Source of the DNA: Plazaster borealis
Lineage: Eukaryota > Echinodermata > Asteroidea > Forcipulatida > Labidiasteridae
Direction of reading: 5' to 3'
Assembly (NCBI GenBank): GCA_021014325.1
Contig: CM037475.1
Span: 3,255,001 to 3,319,000, forward strand
Length of the DNA stretch: 64,000 nucleotides
Below the pieces are notes generated by a model. That model was not told the DNA's origin. It saw only the letters and a list, made by a program, of their open reading frames with translations, and searched no databases. The first letter of the stretch is position 1, and every line of letters starts with the position of its first letter. Shown one piece after another: positions 1 through 8,142 of the stretch. A program made the position numbers and the translations under genes.

Positions 1-1
1 T

Positions 2-160
2 TCTCAGCACAATAACCCACAAGACGAACCGTTGTATGCCCTGAAGAAGGCCGTAGCTAAAGTGACTGGAGAATGTGCAAATTTGTGTTTCAAGAAAACT
101 GAGTGTGAAAGTTTGATCGGTTTTCTGCCATTCATAAGTCATTATAGGAAGCTTAAAAAG
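2..160 (+). other. Unrecognised open stretch, possible exon
   Basis: The second frame is open from the window edge to a stop at 203-205. It reads about 50 residues, including PLYALKKAVAKVTGECANL and SLIGFLPFISHYRK, before the TTAA of a repeat at 153 begins. I do not recognise the protein. It lies on the strand opposite DDX47, inside what should be a DDX47 intron, so it could be a fragment of a transposon gene, an exon of another gene, or a chance ORF. A GT (GTATCT) at 161 could be a donor but falls inside the repeat terminus. Confidence 0.15.
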
Positions 161-530
161 GTATCTTCCACGTTTGGTAATGACTCAAAACAAGTATCAG
201 CATAAAAACTTACTTGGTAACAAGCAACGGAGAGATGTTGATAGCATAAAACAATGTGAGAACGACTCCCTCTGAAGTAATGTAGTTTTTGAAAAAAGAG
301 GTAATTTCTCACTAAAATAATAAAATACTTCTTGCAAGAAGCCTTTTATTCCTATCTGAAAGCACACAAATTTGTACAACAAGGGTGTTTTTTCTTTCAT
401 CATTTTCTTGCAACTTTGATGACCAATTGAGCCCAAATTTTCACAGGCTTATAATTTTATGCATATGTTGGGATTCACCAAGTGAGAACACTGGTCTTTG
501 ACAATTTCCAAATGTGTTCAGTGCCTTTAT
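153..530. mobile_element. TTAA-bounded MITE, family A
   Basis: A roughly 380-bp non-coding element in a DDX47 intron. Its body matches the better preserved copy at 7157-7524 nearly base for base. Terminal repeats are eroded: the left end reads TTAAAAAGGTATCTTCCACG and the right end is close to the complement of TAAAGGCACTG. A short ORF that appears inside it recurs in the 7157 copy, so it belongs to the repeat and is not a gene. Confidence 0.75.
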
Positions 531-695
531 CTTCTGAATGGGAAAAGGAAACACGTCTTTGGGGCAAGCAATTTTTTTACATTTTTGATAAGCCTTATTA
601 TTTAAATAAAAATTGCTTATCAATAAAATGGCTAAATTATCTCGGCCAGCCTTGTGAGACTTTTTATATTTTCCTAGTATCTGCGACAAACTCAC

Positions 696-766
696 CAGGT
701 ATTTCAAAGCGCGGAGGCTGAAGCCTTTAGTGTTTTCCAAGTGGTCCACAAGACGTCCAGGTGTAG
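696..766 (-). CDS. DDX47: DDX47 exon 5 (TPGR motif)
   Basis: Reads (A)[18 protein letters not shown] then ALKYL. The acceptor is CATAG before 766 and the donor is GTGAGT after 696. It receives phase 1 and ends on a codon boundary. The next exon, carrying the DEAD box, is not found down to base 1. Confidence 0.9.
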
Positions 767-3700
767 CTATGACATTTTAAAAACAAGCGGTTTTTGGCAT
801 GAAATATAAATTTCTCTGGTTTGGCCACATAGTGAGAATGAAAAACGGTGGATTAATAAAACGTATTCTGCTAGAAACAGTCATTGGGGAGAATGGACGG
901 GGTAGGCCAAGGGAGAGATGGGAAAATGACATCATTGCTTACAGCACCTTCTACCTGGCGAACCATAATAATAATAATAATACACAACATTTATTAGGCG
1001 CTTAATACAGATGTTTCTAAGCGCACATTTTGTCTGACTACACATTTTTTCCTTCAAGGTATGTGGAGCTACGTTTGAAGTATGAGGCCTATTTATTTAT
1101 AGCACCATGCAATGGTTTACAAGGTGCTGTGGCGCAATATATGCTGCCGATCAGACCAGGAACACCGGGGCGAACCCCTTCTCTTTACGATAAGTGCACT
1201 GGGTTCTTTTACGTGCATTACACAACACACGGGACCAACGGCTTTACGTCCAATCCGAAGGACGAAGCATGTGGTTAAGTGTCTTGCTTAAGGACACAAG
1301 TGTCACGACTGGGATTCGAACCCACACTCTGCTGATCAGAAACACCAGAGCTTGAGTTCGGTGTTCTTATCCGCTCGGCCACGACACGCCAACCATAAAT
1401 TGCAAGACAGTGGAGGGAGTTAATCTGTGGAGTCAATGTCCTTTGGGACACAGTTCAAGATTACATTTGGACATGCTGCCAGATTTGATTTAATCTTAAA
1501 CATTCTTTGTGAGCACTTTCTAAGCTAGCCGTATTGAAATTCTTTTGGTGAGGATAAGTGGGGATTTAAGCAGTTCTTTTAGTACCAGAACATAATGTAC
1601 ATACCGACTACGATGTGAGGTTTTTTGGCTAATTGTAGTGCTTGTGTCATCATATCGATCCCACCTATTACAACAGCTGCAAAGAAAAATAACAACCAAT
1701 TAAGTAGGATTTCAAACTTGTATATTATGAGATAACTAATGTTAACCAGGTTTAACTTCACTGACCACAAGTGACCCCTATACTTGACCCTAGTGCTTCA
1801 AACTGCTCTAATATATAACTGAGGTCAACCTAGTCGAAATCTAAGTAGCTAACTTATGTTAACCAGGTTTAATTTCACTTATGACAATTGACTCCTATAC
1901 TTGACTCTAGCGCTTCAAACTGCTCTGATATATAACTGAGGTCAACCTAGTAGCAATCAAAGTAGCTAACCAATATTAACCAGGTTTAAATTCACTTACC
2001 ACAATTGACCCCTATACTTGACCCTAGCGCTTCAAACTGCTCAGATATCTGGCAGGCCAGCTCTCTGGTCGGTGTCAGTACAAGGGCAAAGAGTCTTTGT
2101 GGTCGGTCCAGCAATGCCTGCAAAATGGGAATCGCAAACGCTCCAGTCTTGCCTGAACCTGTCTCGGCTAAGCCAATGATATCCCGTCCTGCAAAATACA
2201 GAAAATATTTAATATCGCAATCTTTTCAAAAAAACAATGTCATCATCTAAAACGGTACTCGAGTAGTACTCGAGTACAAGTACCAAGTACTAGGTGGTAC
2301 TACAACACTGATGATTATTTGATCAAAATCAAGAACCTTGGTTGAGATATAGTATACTATCCCCGGTTCTTCTCAGAACCAACTCTTCTAATCTCACAAA
2401 AGAGATTTAAATCTAATGGTAGTTACATGCAACACTCTGGACTCCGCACAAATTGCAAGGTGATGGTTTCTTATTGAGACCTGTACACAATTTGTGCCCT
2501 ATAAAATTAGAGAATTTGGACAAATCCTTGTAACAAACCTTGAAAGCTCAATGGGAGAGCTTCTTGCTGGATCTTGGTAGGAGATTTCCATTTTAGACGC
2601 TCACATGCCTCGCACAATACATCAACCACACCCTAGTTGAGAAATAGTGACAAGAAAATCACAATTTAGACAAATTTTTGCACTGAGCCAGATCTCTGTA
2701 TTAGAATTCAAATTGGCTTGGTTTAGTGTAAACATTTCATCATGTTCAATGTTCGTCATCGTGATCGTAAACTAGGAACCAGGAATCACTGCAACTAACT
2801 CATGCCTGATACAGGAGCAGATCCAGGGAGCGGGTCCAGGGGGGGGCACGTGCCCCCCGGTAAAACTTGACCAAAAAATGTTTTTAAAATAATGAGAGAA
2901 ATAGAGCAGGCATGGACTTCATGACACAAGGAATATGTGAACGAAGTTTCAGCTTCCTCCATCAGGTATAAATACGAAAATATTTTGTTATAACGATTTT
3001 CGCAATGGTACAGGACTTAGCTTTATACCCTGGACTCTGTTGCGTTGTATGCAATGGAGGAGTCCAACCTGGGCTAACCCATTTACACACTTGTGGAGAG
3101 TACATTTAAAGTAAACCACATTTCTCCATCAATACATTTGTATGTCAAAGCTCAACATTCATAAAAAAGAGAAAAATTTCACAAACATGTGACTTTGGCC
3201 CAATTTCATGGATCTGCTTAAGCAAAGAAGCTTTTGACTAGTGCCATTTGTTCAGCGCCTTAGAGCGAGCATGCCTGCATTATTAAGGCGCTAAAAGTAA
3301 AAGTATTGTTATCATTATTATTATTAAAGAATCAGCACATACGAAAGCAGGGAATTTCGCACTTATGTCAAGTGTATTTCACAGGTTAGCAAGACATTTT
3401 AACTTGTGCATGTACTGCATACTCCATGTGCTACTCACTGGGTATTCTTTGTTATTTACACAGCTGAGCTAGTGCAGAAATTTGGGGCTTGCCCAGCAGC
3501 TGCTGCCGCAGGTGTAGGTACTGACTACTGTAATAAGTGAAGAATGGTGATCCTAAGCACAGATATCAGCAGTATGCAGAGCCATCAAATTGGGCCCAGG
3601 TAGCCCCATTGACATTGGTATTAATAAAAAAAACAGTGCCAAGCAAGAATACGCTGGACTCACTCCGTTTTTGTGTGTATGTACTGTAGTGTAATCATTG

Positions 3701-3973
3701 CATGCATTGTCATGGAACTTGGAAGAATCTCCAATGCAATGCTCCAACAATCAATCCAAACCAATTAACAATATACAATCATGACAATACAATAGTTTTA
3801 ACCCTATGCTATATTTACAAATACAATCAGGACAATAACTTGTTGAAGAGAAGTAATACTGATAATAAATTTCAGCTAATCTTTACCAAAGACGCAAAGG
3901 TTGTTTCTTCCTCGCTTTTTTCTGTTTCTTCTGCTACCGTGTTGGTTTCCTGTCCACTCGTGGAAGCTGCCAT
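696..3973 (-). CDS. DDX47: DEAD-box RNA helicase DDX47 (Rrp3-like), 5' part, five exons
   Basis: Predicted ATP-dependent RNA helicase of the DDX47/Rrp3 family, known for a nucleolar role in pre-rRNA processing. Five coding exons (3887-3973, 2539-2632, 2000-2188, 1605-1676, 696-766) join in phase to 171 codons. Seen in order: acidic N-terminus starting [12 protein letters not shown] motif with an upstream phenylalanine (TTFASL) and [11 protein letters not shown]; Walker [15 protein letters not shown]; the GG of VIGGID; and TPGR. All splice sites are GT-AG. The family is usually about 450 residues, so roughly 60% is missing: the DEAD box, SAT and the whole second RecA domain lie beyond the left edge. 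The ATG at 3973 is the first in frame and sits at the family's normal N-terminus. The assignment to DDX47 rather than another DEAD helicase rests on [25 protein letters not shown] and [17 protein letters not shown]. Confidence 0.93.
795..930 (+). mobile_element. LINE reverse-transcriptase C-terminal fragment
   Basis: The translation contains [20 protein letters not shown] and [13 protein letters not shown]. This is the characteristic GHVxRM...GRGRPRxRWxDDI tail found at the end of ORF2 in many non-LTR retrotransposons. Only about 45 residues are present, with no upstream polymerase domain, so it is a 5'-truncated relic in a DDX47 intron. The clade cannot be decided from this tail. Confidence 0.7.
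963..1393 (-). mobile_element. tRNA-derived SINE
   Basis: On the minus strand the element begins near 1393 with a tRNA-Leu/Ser-like head. Its A box is TGGCCGAGCGG and its B box is GGTTCGAATCC; a 7-bp acceptor-like stem can form, and the loop CTCAAGC resembles a Leu-CAA anticodon loop. A roughly 250-bp unrelated body follows, ending in an ATT trinucleotide tail (963-983). The anticodon stem has mismatches and there is a long 3' body, so this is a SINE and not a tRNA gene. It could still carry an internal Pol III promoter. Confidence 0.75.
1605..1676 (-). CDS. DDX47: DDX47 exon 4
   Basis: Reads (A)[20 protein letters not shown] then IVV. The acceptor is TTTTTCTTTGCAG and the donor is GTATGT. 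It is 72 bp with phase 1 at both ends, so skipping it would keep the frame. It carries the conserved GG between motifs Ia and Ib. Confidence 0.93.
1733..2052. repeat. 117-bp unit in three tandem copies across a DDX47 exon end
   Basis: Copies start at 1733, 1850 and 1967. Each begins TAACxxATxTTAACCAGGTT and includes, on the minus strand, the last ~50 bases of the Walker A exon (CAGTTTGAAGCGCTAGGGTC region), its donor site and adjoining intron. The copy at 1967 is the functional junction with GTAAGT. The other two have diverged donors: GTCAGT in the copy at 1733 and ATAAGT in the copy at 1850. Confidence 0.9.
2000..2188 (-). CDS. DDX47: DDX47 exon 3 (Walker A and PTRELA)
   Basis: Reads (G)[20 protein letters not shown], then [20 protein letters not shown], then [20 protein letters not shown]. 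The acceptor is TATTTTGCAG and the donor is GTAAGT. The ATP-binding lysine and threonine of GSGKT are intact. Its last ~50 bases are duplicated twice further into the intron. Confidence 0.97.
2255..2303. repeat. Cluster of TACTCGAGTA-type palindromes
   Basis: TACTCGAGTA occurs twice in succession, followed by imperfect AGTAC/GTACT repeats. It is short, of unknown origin, and lies in a DDX47 intron. Confidence 0.4.
2539..2632 (-). CDS. DDX47: DDX47 exon 2 (Q motif)
   Basis: Reads [20 protein letters not shown] then [11 protein letters not shown]. The acceptor is CTCAACTAG and the donor is GTTTGT. It contains the Q motif that contacts the ATP adenine. The donor is weaker than those of the other exons. 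Confidence 0.93.
2841..2858. repeat. 18-bp perfect G6-CACGTG-C6 palindrome
   Basis: GGGGGGCACGTGCCCCCC is self-complementary and centred on an E-box core. The surrounding bases (GGATCCAGG-like text) suggest the end of a degraded transposon rather than a bona fide regulatory site. The rest of 2640-3886 is DDX47 intron 1. Confidence 0.5.
3196..3335. repeat. Fragments of dispersed repeats in DDX47 intron 1
   Basis: 3196-3230 matches one arm of the CCCAATTTCATAGAGCTGCT family seen at 46897 and elsewhere. 3250-3335 resembles the ATT-rich SINE tail at 963-1020. Both are partial. Confidence 0.35.
3887..3973 (-). CDS. DDX47: DDX47 exon 1 with start codon
   Basis: 29 codons from ATG at 3973: [20 protein letters not shown] then EEETTFASL. 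The bases before the start are TCCAAG, giving a purine at -3. The donor is GTAAAG. The acidic, serine-rich start followed by TTF matches the family's layout. The 5'UTR and promoter must lie just above 3973, but no TATA box or obvious element is seen. Confidence 0.85.
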
Positions 3974-4278
3974 CTTGGATTTTTCACTGGTATTGCGCAA
4001 TATGATACATGCTCTATGTACAATGTTTGGTAGGAAACCAGCAGCATGCAACTGAGTAAACTTGCTCCCAGTCGTTGCACCAAAGCAATCGGTTTGGGTT
4101 CATGTCATAGTTTTTAAAATAGCGTCCTCTTGCGTGCTCAAACAAATAATGTTTTCGATTTATTGTAACATGTAGTCAGCCTGTAGTATACCTCCATTTA
4201 TAAGACAAAATTAAGATAAAAATATAACATGGTCTAAGAGTAGACAGGGTAGAATGTAGTCTTACTTTACAGTCTCAC

Positions 4279-4614
4279 TTAAAGCCCTGTACACTATTGG
4301 TAATATCGAAAAACACAAATGTTCACAGATTCACACACAACTTACACGATTTAAAGCAAGTAATGGTAGAAAGGGTTCCTTAAAATATTTCTGCCTAAAA
4401 TGCTATTGTTTCTGAGAAATGAGTAAAACAATAGTTTTTATCACGCGCGATATTTTGAAAAAACAGAACACACATAAGGTCTCTTTTCACTATTTTCTCG
4501 TGATCTCGATGACCAATTGAGCTCAAACTTTCACAGGTTTGTTTGGTCATGTTGAATCACACAAAATGTGGACACTGATTTTGAGCTGTTACCAAAAGTG
4601 TACAATACCTTTAA
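4279..4614. mobile_element. TTAA-bounded MITE, family B
   Basis: 336 bp including both TTAAs. The left end is TTAAAGCCCTGTACACTATT and the right end is the complement of TTAAAGGTATTGTACACTTT, followed directly by the next element, which shares this TTAA. A second copy lies at 6374-6713. Non-coding. Confidence 0.85.
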
Positions 4615-4850
4615 AGGGATTGTAAACGTTTGGTAATTTGAACCCACTGTTTGTTTCAATCCTACATAGTTGTGGATATATAACCATAAAACTAACCTGC
4701 GGAGGTGTATCGTTTTTGAGATTGCCAAAAACATCTTGAGCGGTTATGTCCACGCAGGAAGAATAATCCGTAATTGGATTAAACAAGCTGAGAAAGGTTA
4801 CTAACAGTAATGCTTCTCAGATTCAAATTTTTGTGGATAAAAAGTGATAT
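4611..4850. mobile_element. Half of a TTAA MITE, family C
   Basis: Begins TTAAAGGGATTGTAAACGTT and continues about 240 bp. The inverted equivalent of the same arm lies at 5545-5790. No matching right terminus is seen beyond 4850, so the copy is truncated or its far end has diverged. 4850-5270 contains no feature I can name. Confidence 0.65.
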
Positions 4851-5272
4851 ATTTTTCCATAACCGCAGTACTTCGAAGTGAAAAGTTTTTCAAAATACAT
4901 TATACTATCCAAAGCTGCTGTACTTCTTGTACCAAGCAAGTTTGTATTGCCATTAATTTTCAGAGTCATTACCCTGCGTATACAGACCATTTAATAGAAC
5001 TTAGAAAAAATGACTGAACAATAAACTAAGTCATAATAATTTTCAGCTAAAACTTGCTGCATGTACCATAAATATTTTCTACCTCTTCACACTGAGGGCG
5101 TCATCAATGACGTCAACATCCAATGGCGCAATAATGTTGACTTGGGGGGGGGGGGTCGGGAGAGGGTTGTTCGCCGCGCGGAAAAATAAGGGACATTTCC
5201 GACGGGGCATTTCTGTCCAATTAAAACTGTATAGTTTTCGTTTGCATTTTTCTTAAACAGGATCTTAATAAT

Positions 5273-5895
5273 GGGTGGTTCCCAAAAAAGTGTACCCACT
5301 TTTGACAGCCATTTTCACCTACTTACTTATAAGATTTTACAATGATTTTTGTATATGAAAGTAGTAACTGTTGAGCATAAGTGGATGGAGTTGAAAGAGC
5401 ATTCGTGGACAAATCAGTATTTGCACAATATGATACCTTTAAAGGAACATTACAAAATTGGTTGTTGCTAACAAAACAGTTAAGCACTTTATATAATCCA
5501 CCATTTACATAAACTGACAAACCAGTAGAAGTTTGAGATCGATCCCCCCCAAAAAAATTTGAATCTGAGAAGCGTTACGCGTACGCTTCTCACTCTCAGA
5601 GTGTGTATTCCAATGCAGATTATTCTTCCTGCTTGGACATAACCGCTCCAGATTTTCGGCAATATCTCAAAAACGCTACCACCTTTTGAAATGAATTTTT
5701 CACAGGTTAGTTTTATGGTATATATCTACAACTGTATAGGTTTGAAACAAACAGTGGGTTCCAATTACCAAACGTATACAATCCCTTTAACAGTCATCAC
5801 TTTCATATTATCCAAAAACATTGTAAAAACTTATAAGTTAGTAGGTAAATATTTCTATAAAATATTGGTACGCCTACACTTTTTTTGAACCACCC
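5273..5895. mobile_element. Element with ~95-bp terminal inverted repeats, carrying a nested MITE
   Basis: The left arm starts GGGTGGTTCCCAAAAAAGTG and the right arm is the complement of GGGTGGTTCAAAAAAAGTGT. Both arms continue with related ACTTATAAG...TTTTACAATG text. The interior is taken up by the chimeric TTAA element at 5439-5790. No transposase ORF is present. Confidence 0.6.
5439..5790. mobile_element. Chimeric TTAA MITE (family D left half, family C right half)
   Basis: The left ~100 bp (TTAAAGGAACATTACAAAAT onward) is the complement of the right end of the element at 6012-6377. From about 5545 the sequence switches to the inverted arm of the 4611 element, ending in the complement of TTAAAGGGATTGTATACG. 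Both outer TTAAs are intact. The join sits at a C-run/A-run near 5542-5557. Confidence 0.7.
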
Positions 5896-6011
5896 TGTAT
5901 GCATTTTGCAGCTCTCTTGTTAGCCGTTTGCTAGTCACTTATTGTATAACTTAATAAGAATTACGTTATACAATATCTGCGTGCAATTATAAAAATAGTT
6001 GTAAACATAAA

Positions 6012-6377
6012 TTAAAGGAACGTTACAGAACTGGTGTTAAAATGTTCTTTATGATCACAGATTTACATAAAACTTACACGGTCTAATGATGTTGATAGAA
6101 GAAAAGATCCCTAGAAATATTTCAGTCTGAAATGCCATATTTGATGAGAAATAAATAAAAACTAATTTCCGATTGGAGTTTATCGCTCATGAGCGTTTTT
6201 TTCATGCATTGTATAACACATGCAAACCTGTAATTGGTTTTTCACTATTTTCTCGTGACCCAGATGGCCGATCGATCTCAAACTTCTACAGGTTTGTCAG
6301 TTTATGTATATACGGTGGATTATATAAAGTGCTTACACTGCCAGTTAGCAAAAACCAATTCTGTAATGTTCCTTTAA
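6012..6377. mobile_element. TTAA-bounded MITE, family D
   Basis: 366 bp. The left terminus is TTAAAGGAACGTTACAGAAC and the right terminus complements TTAAAGGAACATTACAGAAT, with two mismatches over 24 bp. It shares its right TTAA (6374-6377) with the next element. Non-coding. Confidence 0.85.
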
Positions 6378-6713
6378 AGGCCCTGTACACTATTGGTAAG
6401 ATCGAAAAACACAAATGTTCACAGATTCACACACAACTTACATGATTTAAAGTAAGTAATGGTTAAAAGGGTTCCTTAAAATATTTCTGCCTAAAATGCT
6501 ATCGTTTCTGAGAAATGAGAAAAACAATAGTTTTTATCATGCGCGATATTTTGAAAAAACAGAAAACACATAAGGTCTCTTTTCACTATTTTCTCGTGAT
6601 CTCGAAGACCAATTGAGCTCAAACTTTCACAGGTTTGTTTGTTCATGCATTATGTTGAATCAAACAAAATGTGGTCACTGATTTTGAGCTCTTACCAAAA
6701 GTGTACAATACCT
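6374..6713. mobile_element. TTAA MITE, family B, second copy
   Basis: Nearly identical through its body to 4279-4614. Begins TTAAAGGCCCTGTACACTAT. The right terminus stops at TGTACAATACCT without a TTAA, so the distal edge has been lost or altered. Confidence 0.8.
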
Positions 6714-7156
6714 GCACAATCTTTTTAAAAACGTTTTCATGAAGGCGCCCCTCCCCCAACACGCACTCGAGAGGGGGAGGTGTAGGCCCTATATAGAGGG
6801 GGGGGGGGAGCGGTAAAAGTAAAGGACATTCGCAGAGGATTTGTGAATAACATTAGAGCTGGAATATGATAATAACTGTTACAATCTATTATAGAGTTAG
6901 AGGGCAATATGGCTGTATTTAAACAAAAACATAGGGGCCTATAACATTGTTAAAACAATATTAATAAATCGTTACCCCTTTTCAATTGGTAAAAAATTAC
7001 GCTTTGTTACCCCCTCCATGTTGTTCCATGTTGTTCCATTAGCCCGTGAACTCACCCATTGGCCAAACCACCCCAGGGTTCAAAACCCCTTGGACCTTTT
7101 GTAAATCGAAGATTCACATTCGAGTCTCCCTCCTCCCGCCCCTTCAGCATCCGACT

Positions 7157-7524
7157 TTAAAGGCACTGTACACGTTTGGTAATGACTCAAAATATACATT
7201 AGCATAGTTGGTAACGAGCAACAGAGAGCTGTTGATAGTATAAAACATTGTGAGAAACGAATCCCTCTGAAGTAACGTAGTTTTTGAGAAAGAGGTAATT
7301 TCTCACTAAAATAATAAAAGACTTCTTGCAAGAAGCCTTTTATTCCTATCTGAAAGCACACAAATTTGTACAACAAGGGTGTTTTTTCTTTCATCATTTT
7401 CTTGCAACTTCAATGACCAATTGAGCCCAAATTTTCACAGGCTTGTTATTTTATGCATATGTTGGGATACACCAGGTGAGAACACTGGTCTTTGACAACT
7501 ACCAAACGTGTACAGTGCCTTTAA
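7157..7524. mobile_element. TTAA-bounded MITE, family A, perfect 25-bp terminal repeats
   Basis: The two ends are exact inverted copies over 25 bp beginning TTAAAGGCACTGTACACGTT. There is no transposase gene. An ORF-like stretch with KTPLLYKFVCFQIGIKGFLQ occurs in this copy and in 153-530, and is repeat sequence. Other copies are at 53768-54151 and 55640-55905. TTAA may be the duplicated target. Confidence 0.9.
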
Positions 7525-8124
7525 TTCTGTGGACGTGACAGCACATAGAGCCAGATGCGGCAGGGGGCAGGGAAATGATCGTTTCCTTATATATTTTGAT
7601 GGCCAGCTAAAACTTAATAAAGCACTAAATTAATCGCAAATGTGATTACACATTCTTTTTTTCTTAAGGAAAAAACAAAAATGTCAAACAACATTTATTT
7701 AAAATGATGCGCTACAGTGATTTTTCCGTTGATCTATTATTAAATAATTAAATTAAACCTTAAACATGTTCTTCTCAATGAAGCACTTATTAGATTAAAA
7801 AAAAACTCCGTTACTTTCACTACTTTGTAGACTTAAGTACATGAACTACTTGCGAGACATAGACAGACAAACATAGAAAAACGTACAGCTTTGAACACCA
7901 GAGAAAAATAACCAGTCTGTCATCTCAAATCAACTGATGGCACATGACGATAAAAAAAAATATCGGCAATATCAGACCAAGACCTGAATAATAAAATAGT
8001 CAGGGGGTATACCGACCATATCCAAAATCTCTTACAACAGTCATAAGTCCCACATTGGCATAATACCAATCAACTATTGATGCTTAGCACAGCACACAGT
8101 TGTCATTTTTTGCGCCCGTGAAGC

Positions 8125-8142
8125 CCTTTGATGTTGCCGCCG
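8125..8142 (+). promoter_or_regulatory. Candidate TCF/LEF site with adjacent helper-type motif
   Basis: CCTTTGATG at 8125-8133 matches the TCF HMG-box consensus. Two bases on is GCCGCCG (8136-8142), which matches the GCCGCCR helper site known to be bound by the C-clamp of invertebrate TCF. It lies about 2.4 kb above the presumed Axin 5' exon. Axin-family genes are Wnt feedback targets in some animals. Function here is inferred from motif match only. Confidence 0.3.

Noticed and set aside
1300..1393. tRNA-Leu gene on the minus strand
   Set aside because: A and B boxes are good, but the anticodon stem has mismatches and a SINE body and ATT tail follow.
2005..2250. Plus-strand ORF of 81 codons
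   Set aside because: It is the antisense of the DDX47 Walker A exon, whose minus-strand reading has clear motifs and splice sites.
3702..4055. Plus-strand ORF of 117 codons
   Set aside because: Antisense shadow of DDX47 exon 1 and intron.
7080..7397. ORF containing KTPLLYKFVCFQIGIKGFLQ, also present at 197-436
   Set aside because: It lies inside family A MITEs, which are non-coding inverted-repeat elements. Recurrence reflects the repeat.
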